From: Gnetum montanum
Lineage: Eukaryota > Streptophyta > Gnetopsida > Gnetales > Gnetaceae
Direction of reading: 5' to 3'
Length of the DNA stretch: 64,000 nucleotides
Assembly: GCA_015680685.1 (NCBI GenBank)
Contig: MNCI01000167.1
Span: forward strand, 2,346-66,345
The notes beneath the pieces are model-generated. The model did no database searches and was not told the origin of the DNA. It saw nothing but the letters and a program-made list of their open reading frames with translations. Shown here piece after piece: positions 11,703 to 23,483 of this stretch (the first letter of the stretch is position 1; every line of letters starts with the position of its first letter). Position numbers and translations under genes: made by a program.

Positions 11703-13430
11703 ATGCATAACATACCTAATGACGATGAACCCCTACTAACCACTACAAGCCTAACGCAAATAAAAGAGGTTGTTCAAATATCCCGTAGGCATCGTAAGGA
11801 AAGCCATCTACCCAGGCTTGACTTAAACAACTTTTACAAATTCTCAAAAGGCTATGAATTAGATCCACAACAACATTTACAAGCCTTCTACAATGCCTGT
11901 GCATGGAACAACATTGATAATGGATGGCAAAAACTTAAGCTCTTTCCTCTGACACTCGTTGTCCAAGCAAAAGTATGGTATAGGTCATTAAAACCAAAAT
12001 CAATTCGATGTTGGCCAGCAATGGTAGAACTCTTCAATGAAAATATATCAAACTTATGCAAGAGTGTCAGCCTTGAGGAGAAAAATCCAAGAGTGGAAAC
12101 AAGTGCAACATGAACCCTTGGACATGGCCTTAGAGAGATATTATGCATTGTTAAACAACTGCCTAGGCCATGAGTTCTCTGAGGAGAGGCTAATGTACCA
12201 TATCATAGATGGGCTCCATAATGAAATAAGGGAGACCCTAGGAATGTATGCCTGAGGTTAACTATATGAACTACGAACCCATCATTTCCATGAGCTTATC
12301 AAACAGGTAGCAAAAGAAGAAGGAGAAATGGCTAAATGGGAGAACATTGAAAAATCTCAACAGGCCCAAAACTTAATTCAACAAAGGCCCATGATAATGA
12401 AGAGGAGAAATCAACTCACCTCAAGGAGGTGGAATCATCTTTACCAATAGTACAATCATTAAATGAAATTTAGGCAAAGATTAATAAGATGATGGAATGG
12501 ATGCATAAAAAATGTGAAGAATATGCCAACATTATTGGAGATAGAATCATGATGAACCAAGAAGCAGGATGAAGCACCTTTAGACAATCGGAAAGAAGGA
12601 TAGAAGAGAATAAGAACTTAACTGCCAATCATACATATCAATGTAATGTTTGCTTGTACGATCACCCCAAAGGCCAATGCCCAATCTTGTCAAATTTGCA
12701 TGAGCATTGGGGAAGAGTGTTGCACCTAGAGTTTGTAGAGAGATACTATGTTCAATCACAGTGGCAAAAATCCTAGTTGTGGGGGAGGCCACCCTCGAAC
12801 TAGGTACACCCTTCATATCATCCAAACCCAAGCACTTATCAGGTTCAGCATCCTGTTTTCCCAACCAAGTCAACATCCTCTATCTCACCAAATAATGATT
12901 ATTCTCCTCAATACTATCAACCCATATCCTCTCCAACACAACCACCACCTTGGATACCTTACACTTCTTCTCAATTTCAACATTCTCATCCTTCACCTGC
13001 TTCTATATTGCCACCAATTGTACCTAAGAGTTTTGCACCACATCATCAACCCACGAATGTTACTTGTGCTTCTATTGTCAATAGCAGTGGGAATCCTCCA
13101 CAACATCATAGGCATCCCTTCTTTAGATGTAACCGTAGAAAGGGACACCATAGTTCAGAAACCACTGCATCCTCCAACTTAGCACAAGTCCAACACTGTG
13201 GTGCAACTCCCTTTTTGAACCCAATGCCTCATGTTACCTTATCAAGGCCACCACTCAATACACCAATGACTATACGGCCCAATGAATATAGCCACATGGG
13301 GAGACATGTTGATCCTTGCATATCATCTTATGGTCACAAGTATTGTAGTGGGTCAACTCCTTATAAATTAACCACATATTCTAACTTGCCCCACTATGTC
13401 AACTCTAATCAAGTGTGTGAACCCTAATGG
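11703..13430 (+). pseudogene. Gag remnant of the plus-strand element
   Basis: The capsid-like Retrotrans_gag region is clear: LPRLDLNNFYKFSKGYELDP, then LFPLTLVVQAKVWYRSLKP and, after a frameshift near 12060, CLGHEFSEERLMYHIIDGL. A zinc-knuckle-like motif CNVCLYDHPKGQC lies at about 12642-12680. A proline-, serine- and glutamine-rich tail follows to about 13430. At least one frameshift and several stops make it inactive. The minus-strand element carries the homologous gag (NDDDEPLLATRS against NDDEPLLTTTSL near the N terminus), so the two elements belong to related families. Confidence 0.8.
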
Positions 13431-14928
13431 GGTAAGTATGACTAGGTTCCAATATCTCCAGCATGCAAGGACCCTAACTTTTCATTTATTAATTCTAGCC
13501 ATGCTCAAAGGATTAGTCATGGGGGATACCCCCCATTCTAACAAGCAAAATTAATAAATGTTTTTCCTTTTCTTTAATTTTACAATTTTTTGTTTTCTAG
13601 TTTTTCATCTTTCAATTTTTCTAGTTTTATATTTTTATTAGTTGTGTCATCTTTTTATTTATTTATTTATCTTTTTATAAGTAATCTCATCTATGAATAA
13701 AGCACTCATGTAACTCATTGGTTGAGGTGTTGTTCTATGTTATCAAGTCTCAGGTGACTAATTATTTGGACAGCAAGCCCACCACATCCACCCAACCATT
13801 CTACTAATAAGAGGTTCTACCCTGGTTACAATGATATTCCTAATCATTAAAACTTAAAGTAACCTTGTGTTCATTATGCCCAGAATGAAAAATGATGGAT
13901 TAAGAGGGAATGGCCAGGGTGTGACATCAAGGGGACTTGTGAATTCTCTTTGGTGACACCTGTGGGAGTTATCATGCAACTTGGTTGTACTAAGATCCTT
14001 GTAGATCTAATGAAAAATGGGAGTAAGAGTAATCAAAAGGCACTCAATCAAGAAACCCAATGCTATTCTAGGGGGTCCCATTGGAAAGACATGCACCCAT
14101 GCCTAAAGGTAGGCGGCTTCTCTGGATTAACCATTCAAAAAAAAAAGAGTGTGTGCCAAAGCGACCACACAATAAAAAAACATGTGTGCCATAAAGCAAA
14201 AATTACTCCTCCCTTGAACAAAACACCAAGTGATCGTACACCTTGTTGTCATGATGCTCTTATGGTTGTCCATAATGGGATGAAATAATGCAATGTCACT
14301 GATCGGAGGAATGGACTTGGTCCTGATTTTGGAGTGATGGGAAAATGACACACTAATCATGCTGTACACGCAGGATGCATTGTGCCTTGAGTCAGTTATC
14401 TCATGTCCCAATCTCGGCAATCCCTTCTACAAGTTGCCCCACCTCATTGTTCGTGTAATTGTGACTTGTGACTCCGATAGCATGGGATTCATAAATCATC
14501 ATAGTGATATCTACATGTGTGTGTTTTGTGAGCTTGGTGTGGATTACATTTAACACTTCTAGTGCCTATAGACATTTCAGGGTGTGGTTATGCAAGGGCA
14601 CTATAGGTTGGAACCTGCTTTGGGGAGGACCCACTTGTATAACCCTTGTAATTTGCACTTGTACAACATCTCCCACACATCATCTTATACCCTCTAAGTA
14701 TTACCAATGTTCTTCTTTCCTTTATCATCCTTCTAGTTCAAACGTTCCTCTTTCCGCCTACTCTTCATGATTTTCATTAACATATTTTACACCATTATAC
14801 TCTTTATGCCTTCAGGACTAGTTTGTATTACCCTGGATCCCTTTACATTGACCTACACGTCCTTAGTTTATACCTTGGAATTTCAAAAAATTTGTAACTT
14901 TTTTAAGTGCCCTATTTTTTATAGGACG
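13431..14928 (+). other. Internal spacer where pol would be expected
   Basis: About 1.5 kb between gag and the promoter-like array. I looked for the protease DTG-type motif, the reverse transcriptase MDDF motif, RNase H TDH and the integrase blocks and saw none in any frame. Open frames here are short and unrelated to pol. The element appears to have lost its whole pol region. Confidence 0.6.
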
Positions 14929-15025
14929 TAATATTGGGTCCTCGATATTGAGTCTGATGTGATATCGGGTCCCCGCTAGTGGGTACATGATGTCGCGTCC
15001 TTAAAATATATATATATATATATGG
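14929..15025 (+). promoter_or_regulatory. Internal U3-like palindrome array with TATA-like box
   Basis: ATATTGG, CGATATTGAGT, GATATCGGGT and GATGTCGCG occur within about 70 bp and are followed by an alternating TATATA tract at 15005-15023. The same unit types, including the 11-mer CGATATTGAGT, make up the U3 array of this element's own 5' LTR. The block is on the coding strand about 480 bp upstream of the env-like ORF. No R-U5 sequence follows, so it does not look like a leftover LTR. A role as a second promoter is inference. Confidence 0.5.
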
Positions 15026-15501
15026 ACCCCCCACGCACGTTAACATCATTTGCAACTGTTCATGTGGGGGAAGTTTTTTAAATTTTCTTCTACGACTTGT
15101 GATTGCACATCTCTTGTTTCAATAGCCATAACTCGCTCGCTAGCGCTCTAATTTTTATTCCATTTGAACCTACTTGAACCTAGAGTGTTCAGCTTAGTTG
15201 TGGGGGAGGGGTACATGCTGAATTGCGTATAAATTTTTTGAAATTCGTCATCACCCAAAGGACACTATCAAGGGTAATTAGCTATAAAAATAATAAACAT
15301 GTGCCAAAAACAATTTCATCTCCTTATCTATACTGGGAAATTAAACTCTGAAACCACCTAAGCAAAGTGGACCAAATATTAAAATCTTTTGGGGACATTT
15401 CCATAAAAATTCCTAACTTTAAAATCACATGGAATCAGAACAAACTCATTAAGGCGAGAAGTATGGCATAACTTAACTTTGGTAAGCAACCTTACTAATG
15501 A

Positions 15502-18041
15502 TTGGTCCCATGTGATTGCAGATGGCCCCAAAGCATGGACAATAAGAAGGTACCTCTCAAGGTGCGTCTAAGCAACTCAGGAAAGGTAAAGGATAGGTGC
15601 CTACCGAACAACATGCAGAGCAAGAGGAGCAATCATTCAGTATCCATCAAGAAGGCCCTACCACTATACAATTGGGACAGGCAGAAGGAGGAGCTACTGC
15701 AATGCCTGAACAAGGACAATGCCTCACATTGCCTCTGAAATGTGTCCCGGCCATCCATGAAAGATCCACATGAACTGCAGTGATCGTGGAATTGAACTTC
15801 GAACCTTTCACAGAATTTGCTCCTGAGGCCGTTAGGGACCACCTCAAAGGGTCCCCATTATGGCCTATCCTCTCCGAAAGTGGTGCCTGGTACTTAGGAG
15901 AAACGTACCAAAATTGGCACAATAAAGAAGAAGGCACAACAGTTGACATTTGTGGTGTGTCTATTGATTTTAGTGTTGAACCTTCTGAATACAAGGCCAA
16001 AGGCTGCTCGTCTATCTACTCGTTCTGATGCTAATGTGTGAAAGATTTGGTTAGATAGAGCATATGGTAAGGAAGATAAGACCTATGGAGAGTTGATGTT
16101 GGAAGAGAAGATATACTTTAAAATTTGAACTTAGCATATCTTTTCGACAAAAGGATTAAATAGAATTTCAACATATGCAGCAAGAGGAAGTGCTATATTG
16201 ATGGGAAAGGTTGATGCTAACCTACCTCATCTATATTTTGTGGAGATCTTAAGGCGGTTTGAAGAACACAAGATAGGGAAGTTTGCATTGCCCTTCTCTT
16301 GTCTCATCAGGAAGTTGTGCAAGCATGCTGGTATTCGAGGATACACCAATGACACCCTCAGAAGAGCCCAAAATGCTTTGTATGCCAAACTACTAAAGCC
16401 ACCAGCTACAAGAAAAAGTGTTGGTGAGATGTTGGGGCTAGAATAAGAGCAAGAACATATGGTGGGGCCCACTGCAACTCAACTTGTAGGGCCTAACCAA
16501 CTTCTAAGCATGGGACCTAATCAACAATAAGAAGCAAGGCCTAACACGAGCCAACAAGGTCAACCACCATAGGATTACCAACCGTCGATGAGCCATCTCA
16601 GGGCCATTGCTGAGACAATCAATTGGGGAAGTCGTGATGATGCAAATCTCTTCTGTGTCATCGACGATACCGTACAGTCCACTGTCTCTATAGATCGTGC
16701 ACAGGGCGAGGTGTCCATTTAGATAGGAGGAGGAGAGACTTATTGGTCACTATAGATTTCAAGGAACGTTGCATCCTTTTAGGTGTAATTAGAGATTGGT
16801 GAAGAGGCCACAATGGTGATCATGTAGGACCAAGATGCAGTGGGAGCTGCAGAGGTGGTCACAGATAACATCAAGGAATATTTTAACCTCCCTGTTGTGC
16901 CACTGGTAGATTTCATAGGAGCACAAGATGCTCAAACTCTGGCTAGTTCCTCAATGACTCCTGCAAAACATGAGGATGTGCTTAATCAATTACTACAAAT
17001 AGGACAGGTAATGATGTCCTTGTTTGACATCCCACAGGATGTTACAATAGCACAATCAAACCTCATCTCCACTAAGGGAAAGCTAGTCATGACAGAGGTA
17101 AGGGTTGGGCACGTAGAAGTAGAAGTGGCAAGACTGTAAGAAAGGCTTATAACCTTGCAAGCTGCATAGTGAGATCCCTCTCAATTCATTCTTGTAGACC
17201 AGCTGGACACCTTCAGGACCGAGCAACTCAACAAATTGTTGGTAGAAAATAAAAGGGTGGTGGAGGAAAAAGAGACGGCCGACTAGGATGCCTCTAAGGC
17301 ACAAGCGCAAACCTACGCACATGCCAAGGCACTCAAGGCCTTACAAGAAGAAAATAAACAACTTGTTGCTGACAATCTTTGGTTGACCTCTGTGGAGAAA
17401 CAAAAGAACATTCTCAAAGAAAATTTTTAGTAATTGCTAGAATAGTTGATCAGGGTCAACTAGGACATGAACCGTTTGGCTAGAGAAAATCAAACCCTCT
17501 CAATAGAGGAGGTATGTGCCATCCGTTAGAAGACAACCATCGAAATAAGCGCATGGCAGAACGAGGCCAAGCAGCACGAAAAGTTAAAAGAGCACTTCCG
17601 AGACCAGGTGGGAATGTACAAGCAAATCATCGAGAAGGAGCTTCATATGGCCAAGGCCCACATCAACGCTTTTAGTGCTCAACACACTAATTGGTGGGCC
17701 ATATAGGATACATATACATTTGTCCACCAGGCAAAACTTAAAAGCTAAGACCTGCAGATTCAGGATATCACAGAGTACATGGAGTTGGCAAATCTATAGT
17801 ATGCCAATCTAGCCATGTTGATAGCAGGGCACCCGAGGACAGAGCTCAAGAGGTAGGTAGCTACCACCTATGCCAAGTATGAAGCAGAATTTACAGAACA
17901 CAAGAAAACATTACATAAGCTGGAAGTCACAAATTCTGAATTAGAGGTGGTTAAAGCAAGCTACCAAGGACAAAAAGATGTTGCAATTACAGATTTTCAT
18001 AAGTACAAGGACAAAGCTAGAGCCTACGAGGAGGAACGATG
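15502..18041 (+). pseudogene. Env-like ORF of the plus-strand element, long coiled coil
   Basis: A long degenerate frame downstream of the promoter-like array. Around 15780-16443 it encodes the conserved block of the plant 'putative transposon protein' family, including LPFSCLIRKLCKHAGI and GYTNDTLRRAQNALYAKLL. From about 17150 to 18040 the translation is rich in E, K, Q, L and A (for example VVEEKETAD and ALKALQEENKQLVADN) and should form an extended coiled coil. The frame is broken by roughly twenty stops, mostly TAG, in positions where CAG or CAA would fit. Third ORFs of this kind are typical of Athila-type elements; their function is unknown. No clear start codon was chosen. Confidence 0.65.
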
Positions 18042-18430
18042 ATTATTTGCAACTTGGGACATCAAAGCACACAAAATGTTTCCACAACTACCATGCCCAT
18101 GGAAGGTGCCAACTCCATCAAACATCGGAGCATCAGCATGGATGGCACAGGATCCCTGAACAGAAGAGGAAAAGATCTGGGCACTACTTCAACATCATCA
18201 AATCTCAAAACCTGGAGCACAAGACAAGGGGAAGCAACCCATGGAGGAGCCACCGCCACCTGGAACCACATGAGTTCCACAAAATTTTGTAATTTCGTGT
18301 TGTGTCCCAATTTTGTTCTATTGAGTTCTCCACTGTAGCATGAATAAATTCTCTGGCAGTCAATAATCCCATACCTATCCATTATGTAATCAATGGGACT
18401 TGTTCTCATTTTGACTTGAGGATGAGTTTT

Positions 18431-18448
18431 TATTCATTCGTGGGGGTA
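18431..18448 (+). other. Polypurine tract region
   Basis: TATTCATTCGTGGGGGTA lies directly before the 3' LTR. The G-run serves as the likely plus-strand primer. Equivalent sites precede 10471 (CATGCGGGTA) and, on the minus strand, adjoin 5872 (CATGGGAATA). Confidence 0.6.
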
Positions 18449-19310
18449 TGATGAATCGTGATTCATCAGGCCACGATATCGGGAATGCGATATCATAGCC
18501 CAATAACAGTATCAAATACACAATATCGTGGTTCCTGTGTGGGCCTATAAATACACATGTAGACACATGGGAAGAGGAAGTTTTTTTCAGTAAGTTTTAA
18601 AAGTCAGTTTAGTGTAGGATCTTTTTGTCATTTTTTCTCTCAACACTTTCTCCCAATGCATGCCCGCAATGTGATGATTATAATTACACGACATCCTTTA
18701 TTCAAGTGTGACGTACTTGGACATGACTGAAAATAAAGATCGAGATTACTTCATCATTGTAGCATTCACTTAGTTTAATTATTTAATTATTATTGTTATT
18801 TATTACTTTCGTAGTTAATATCTCTTCATCCTAACTCCTTAAACACAGAATGAGTACAACTTAATCATGAGCATTTAAGTGCGACTACTTGGTAACCTAG
18901 TAGTGTACCTAGGATCTGCACTTGGTAATCCTAGTAGTAGTCGTCCACGAGGTCCAAGATGTGTATGAATGATTAAGGAATGGATGCTCATCACACTTAG
19001 GCTAACTTAGATTCTCTCTCCCTATCTCCTATTAGTTTAGATTCTCTCTCCCTTTTCCTCTTAGCTTAATTAAAGATTATTTTCCATTGTCTCTAGGAGC
19101 AGCATTAGTTTAGGAACACATCATACACCTCACTTTGGACTAAACCATACGTGAAAAAGCAAATACTAGTCCAGGTGGGAAGAGAGCGAACTACGATCAA
19201 CGAGTAACTATCTAGATACCACAACTAGCCCATCTACAGAGTTCAACCAGATCATGCGTGAAACACTCGTATTCGTATGGTTGAGTGTAGGGGTACCTCG
19301 CCACTCATCA
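18449..19310 (+). repeat. 3' LTR of the plus-strand element
   Basis: An 862-bp LTR from TGATGAATCGTG to CGCCACTCATCA, followed by the TTAAC target duplication. U3 carries CGATATCG-type units at about 18474-18528, the TATA box is at 18546-18552 and AATAAA at 18732-18737. It pairs with 9119-9939 plus 11349-11421. Confidence 0.93.
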
Positions 19311-19315
19311 TTAAC

Positions 19316-21300
19316 AAGTCATTTTGGATGGTGTTGGAATGGTTAACTCTCAAAATTTGATGGTTTCATATCATTTTGTTCATTAACCCTTTGAGGGAGT
19401 TAGAAATTTTTTTTGAAAAATTTCATGAAAAACTTTAAGGTTTGTGGCCCCCTTGATCAAGAGTTTATTGGTAGCTATAAGATCAAGAAGTGATTTGAAC
19501 AAACAATTGGGAAGTTATGGGCTTTGGAAGGTCTTGGGCTTTGAAAAATGGCAAAACTCCCCTTGTGTTGTGAAGAAAATGTCAAAAAATTACAAAGTAT
19601 GCAATGGTATATATAGAGTTTTTGACATGTGTTGACAAGGTCTCATCGATGGGGTTGGCTATGTTGACAGGGCCTTGTCAATGCAGCTGTTGACCACTAT
19701 AGACTTTCATTGACTTTGGTCAAACTTTCAAAATACAAGGAGTTTTTGAGTGAAATTGGGATCAAGTGGAAGCCCAAAAAGCCATGAACATGATTAAAAT
19801 AGTAGAAGATGGTATTGGAGTTTAGAAAATTAAGAAATTTGATAAAATAGTTCAAAGAATGAATATTATGGAAGTCTAAGGCGCACTTTGCAAGATACAC
19901 TATGGAATATGTGAAATATAGGATTGTAACAATGTCTAAAGTAAGGAACTTAACTAACCAAGCCAAAGGATATGCAAGTGGGTCCTCTCCATAGTAGGCA
20001 CATGTCCTTTATGCTCTTTCATAATCTCAACTAAGGAGTCCATGGGCCTAGAGTCGATTAATGGTCATGAAAAGTTAAGGACCAACTCAAAGAATCTATC
20101 CAAGAATTTCAACATGTTAAACTAAGGCATCGAGCATAACATAGAACCTGACAATGAGATGAGTTATGGTAACATAGATGGATGATTGAGAAGATGGAAT
20201 GGAATCCCGAATTGAGGTCATAAGAAGTCCCTTGTGGAATTTGTGTTTAAAATACCTGAGAAGATCCATCCTTAGTCCAAACCAAAACCAGCTTCTTTCA
20301 GTGACTTCTCATTGCCACTCCTAAACTAATCCACCTCCTTGAGACATAAGAGTGCTCCTACAAAACAACCATTGTTCCATAAAGAGAAGAAGAGAGAAGT
20401 AGGAAGTAAGAGAAGGCCTTAGTTGGAGGGGACCTTCAGGCATGGGTGCATGTCTTTCTAGTCCCATAACCAGTGCTTGTAGCCCATTTATTTGTCTAAG
20501 GAGTGTGCTTTGAATTCCCATCATGTTTTTTTTTCTTTTTCTTTTTTAAAAAATTTGGATGGAAACCATACCATGCAAAGACTTTATTTGACTTCCTATT
20601 AGTGGTTGGAATGGAACAATAAAAAGTTCACAAAAAACACTGTAGCACTCAAGTAAGTAGAAGAGTACAAAGAGTATTGAGTTCCCTTGAAGTCACACCC
20701 TATACAAGCCTTTGAATCCTTTCCAATTCTAGAAACTGCCAAGGTCATTAATTAATTAAAAGTTTCTTTAATGGAAGGGACCTCAAACTTCTAGAACAAG
20801 GAGAACCATAAAGTTTGTTGGATGGGTGGATGACGTGGACTCACTGCCTTTTCCATAAAAAATAAACCATGTCATAGTCATTAGACATTAGAATTCAAAA
20901 ATAGAAACTAGACATTAACAATCACGACATTAAGCACAAATTATCATTAGTAAACAGCAACAGTGGCATTGTGTTCTATGGTAATAAAGCACTTTTATTA
21001 GCAAAAATAATGAAAAGTCATACAAAAATACAACAAAGTAAAATATAGAAAAAAAGTATAAAATGTTCAAGAAAGATAAAATATACTAACGATGTTGTAA
21101 AACAAAAAATTGAGAAAACCAATAGAACCAAAAACCAAAGAAAAAGGTAAAAATCAACAAAGTATAAAACAAAAATCTATAAAACAAAAAGTAAAAATTT
21201 GAAAAGCCATATGGATGGTTAGCATAGATGGCCATCTCCCCCATGACAAAGTTGGAAAGAGGAGATCCAAAAAATTGAACGTGGTTTTCCATCAATTGAG
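19316..21300 (-). other. Spacer of the minus-strand element between integrase and env-like ORF
   Basis: Mostly AT-rich, with no recognisable domain. It holds the promoter-like array at 19605-19693. The short frames present (for example minus 20321-20524) did not match a known family by eye. It resumes the minus-strand element directly after the TTAAC duplication of the nested element. Confidence 0.5.
19605..19693 (-). promoter_or_regulatory. Internal U3-like array with TATA-like box, minus-strand element
   Basis: On the minus strand a cluster of GGTCAACAG, TTGACAAGG, CTGTCAACATAG, ATCGATGAG and TTGTCAACA units is followed by TATATATA at 19615-19608. The + strand 11-mer TTGACAGGGCC occurs both here and in this element's own U3 (about 5833-5843). 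The block lies between integrase and the env-like ORF, the same place as the array at 14929 in the other element, but built from this family's own motif. Confidence 0.45.
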
Positions 21301-22585
21301 GTGGTAGTTGCACTAGCTTGTCTTAGTTCCAGGCAAGGTTTCATTTATTGGATGTTGACTAACTACTTTTTATTTAGGCTCTCAGGCTTGTAGATTAACA
21401 TGACCCCAGAGGGAGAGGTTTGATAAATTATATAAGGTCATTTTCACAACGTTTGGAACTTTGTCTTCTGGGGTACATGTGTGGGGTTCCAGTAGAGAAC
21501 CTTATCTCTTAGTTGAAATTTTTCTTTCCATATTTTGAGGTCATGATGTTACTTGTTAAATGCCTTGTGCACCTCATGCAAAGATAGGACCACTAATCAG
21601 TTTTCATCTAGCACATTGAGGTTGATTAGTCTTTCTTTTTGTGCTAGACTTAGGTCAAGATTCAAATCGCAGGCTATTGAGAGTGTACGAAGCTCGGATT
21701 GAATTGGGAGTGTTGGAAGTTTTCTGTACACTAGCTCGTAGCGAGAATAGCCAATAGGAAGTTTCCATGTTGAGCGGTAGGCCTAAAGGGCATCATTGAG
21801 TTTTGTTCTCCAATCTTTCCTATATTTGCTAATGGTCCTTGTTAGGATCTTTCTGATCTCCCTATTGGTTACCTCTGCTTAATCGTTGGCTTGGGGGGTG
21901 ATAAGGTGTTATTAATTTATGTTCATCCCCCAAGCATTGCATCAACTTTCTAAAAGCGGCACCTGTGAAATGAGTTCCATTGTCAGAAATTAGTGCACAT
22001 GGCATCCCAAACTTATTTACAACATTTTGTTATATAAATCTAGCAGTAGTGGATGATGTACAATTAGTGACAACTACTGCTTCTGCCCATTGGGTGTAGT
22101 AATTGATTGCTATGACAATCTATGCATTTCCATTGGACATGGGTGTGATGGAACCCATGAAGTTAATGCCCCATATGTCAAAAGGCTCTAGTGGTTGCAT
22201 CCATTATTGAGGATCCTCCATTCATGTGGTGATCCCACCATCTCTTTAACAATGTTCACAAGATTGAACAAACTAGTGGGTATCCCTAAAGATTGTAGGA
22301 ATAGTATCCTACCATTAGGATTTTTATGGTCGTGTGTCTCCCTACATAGTGGCCTCCACAAGGCCCTTCATGATTATCCTAGAGAATGCGCAGTTGATCT
22401 TTATCAAGGACACACCAATGAATCAAGCCATTGGTGCACACCTTGTAGAGGTGTCCATTGATTTCCATGAAGTATTTGGCATGATGAAGAAATTGTTGCT
22501 TCTTTCTAAAGTCAAGATCTTGTGGCATTTCCTGAGTGAGAAGATAGGTGAGGATGCCATTATACCACGTTGGTTTTGTAAACAC
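21300..22585 (-). pseudogene. Integrase remnant of the minus-strand element
   Basis: The minus strand encodes the linker and zinc-finger part (minus 22379-22585, then CEHC near 22260), the core around WGINFMG (the expected WGIDFMG catalytic Asp is Asn, codon at 22162-22164), YYTQWAEAVV, the second catalytic site ISDNGTHF (about 21968-21990) and the third in VTNREIRKI (about 21865). Order and spacing fit a Ty3/gypsy DDE integrase. Several stops and the lost first Asp make it inactive. Confidence 0.8.
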
Positions 22586-22672
22586 TTGATCATTTATTAC
22601 ACTTGTAAAGAGGAGTTCATTTGGAAATTGATCAGAGAGTGGGCTCTCCTCCTCTTTATTATCCCATCTTAA

Positions 22673-22885
22673 TCAAGAGAGGTGGTCAATGACCACATTC
22701 TTAGTCCCTTTCTGATCTACCAGCATGAGATCAAATTCTTGCAAGATCATGATCCACTGTATGATATGCAGGCTCATCGTTGGCTTGTTCATTAGGAAGC
22801 GGATGGCACTATGGTCCGTGTGCACAAATACTTTATAACCAAGCACATAGTACCTAAATTTTTTAAGAGCATACACCACTACCAC
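22673..22885 (-). pseudogene. RNase H domain of the minus-strand element
   Basis: An open segment with YALKKFRYYVLGYKVFVHTD, then HSAIRFLMNK and an LQEFDLMLVDQKGTKN block. These match the C-terminal half of the gypsy RNase H domain. The frame joins directly to the reverse transcriptase fragment after 22894, with about 80-100 residues between the two domains missing, so an internal deletion has removed the RT thumb and the first part of RNase H. Confidence 0.8.
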
Positions 22886-22893
22886 TATTCTTT

Positions 22894-23180
22894 CTCCATG
22901 GATGACCCTTATCTTTTCTGGGTCTACCTCAATCCCTTTTTGTGAAATTCAGTGTCCCAATACCATGCCTTCCTAGACCATTAGATGGATTTTCTACTAG
23001 TTAAGGCTAAGGTTTGTTTCAACACATCTTTTCAAAACCTACTCAAGGCAATCTAGGGCTTTCTCAAATGTAGCCCCATAGATAGAGAAGTCATCCATGA
23101 AGACTTCTACCCCACTACCAATCTGCTATTGGAAAATACTAAGGACTAGGCATTGAAATGTTGTAGGGGCATTTCATAGA
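22894..23180 (-). pseudogene. Reverse transcriptase fragment of the minus-strand element
   Basis: The minus strand encodes the palm region with VFMDDFSIYG; its two catalytic Asp codons lie at 23090-23095. The AP-TFQCL block precedes it and GIEVDPEKIRVIHG follows, as in gypsy RTs. Stops interrupt it. The upstream part (fingers and N-terminal palm) is absent, because the sequence breaks at the N at 23195. The same segment recurs inverted in 23196-23482. Confidence 0.85.
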
Positions 23181-23194
23181 CCAAATGGCATTTT

Positions 23195-23483
23195 NTCTAT
23201 GAAATGCCCCTACAACATTTCAATGCCTAGTCCTTAGTATTTTCCAATAGCAGATTGGTAGTGGGGTAGAAGTCTTCATGGATGACTTCTCTATCTATGG
23301 GGCTACATTTGAGAAAGCCCTAGATTGCCTTGAGTAGGTTTTGAAAAGATGTGTTGAAACAAACCTTAGCCTTAACTAGTAGAAAATCCATCTAATGGTC
23401 TAGGAAGGCATGGTATTGGGACACTGAATTTCACAAGAAGGGATTGAGGTAGACCCAGAAAAGATAAGGGTCATCCATGGAGN
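23195..23483. other. Assembly artefact: inverted copy between two N characters
   Basis: The 287 bp between the N at 23195 and the N at 23483 is the reverse complement of 22894-23180, the same length, with at least one mismatch (a TTTTT against TTCTT position). Such an arrangement around placeholder bases points to an overlapping contig placed in the wrong orientation, not to a real palindrome. Confidence 0.9.

Larger units (their letters stand above)
9119..19310 (+). mobile_element. Nested Athila/Tat-type element lacking pol, target duplication TTAAC
   Basis: The element is flanked by TTAAC at 9114-9118 and 19311-19315. Its 5' LTR (9119-11421) is interrupted by a third element (9940-11343); its 3' LTR is 18449-19310. 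The internal region begins with a tRNA-Asp-like primer site and holds a gag remnant (11703-13430), a 1.5-kb stretch with no detectable protease, reverse transcriptase, RNase H or integrase, a promoter-like array (14929-15025) and an env-like ORF (15502-18041). It is therefore non-autonomous. It inserted into the spacer/env part of the minus-strand element 5004-27770. Confidence 0.93.

Noticed and set aside
22894-23482. Large hairpin that could be a real inverted repeat
   Set aside because: Bounded by N characters, with the same signature as the island at 33216; an assembly error is much more likely.
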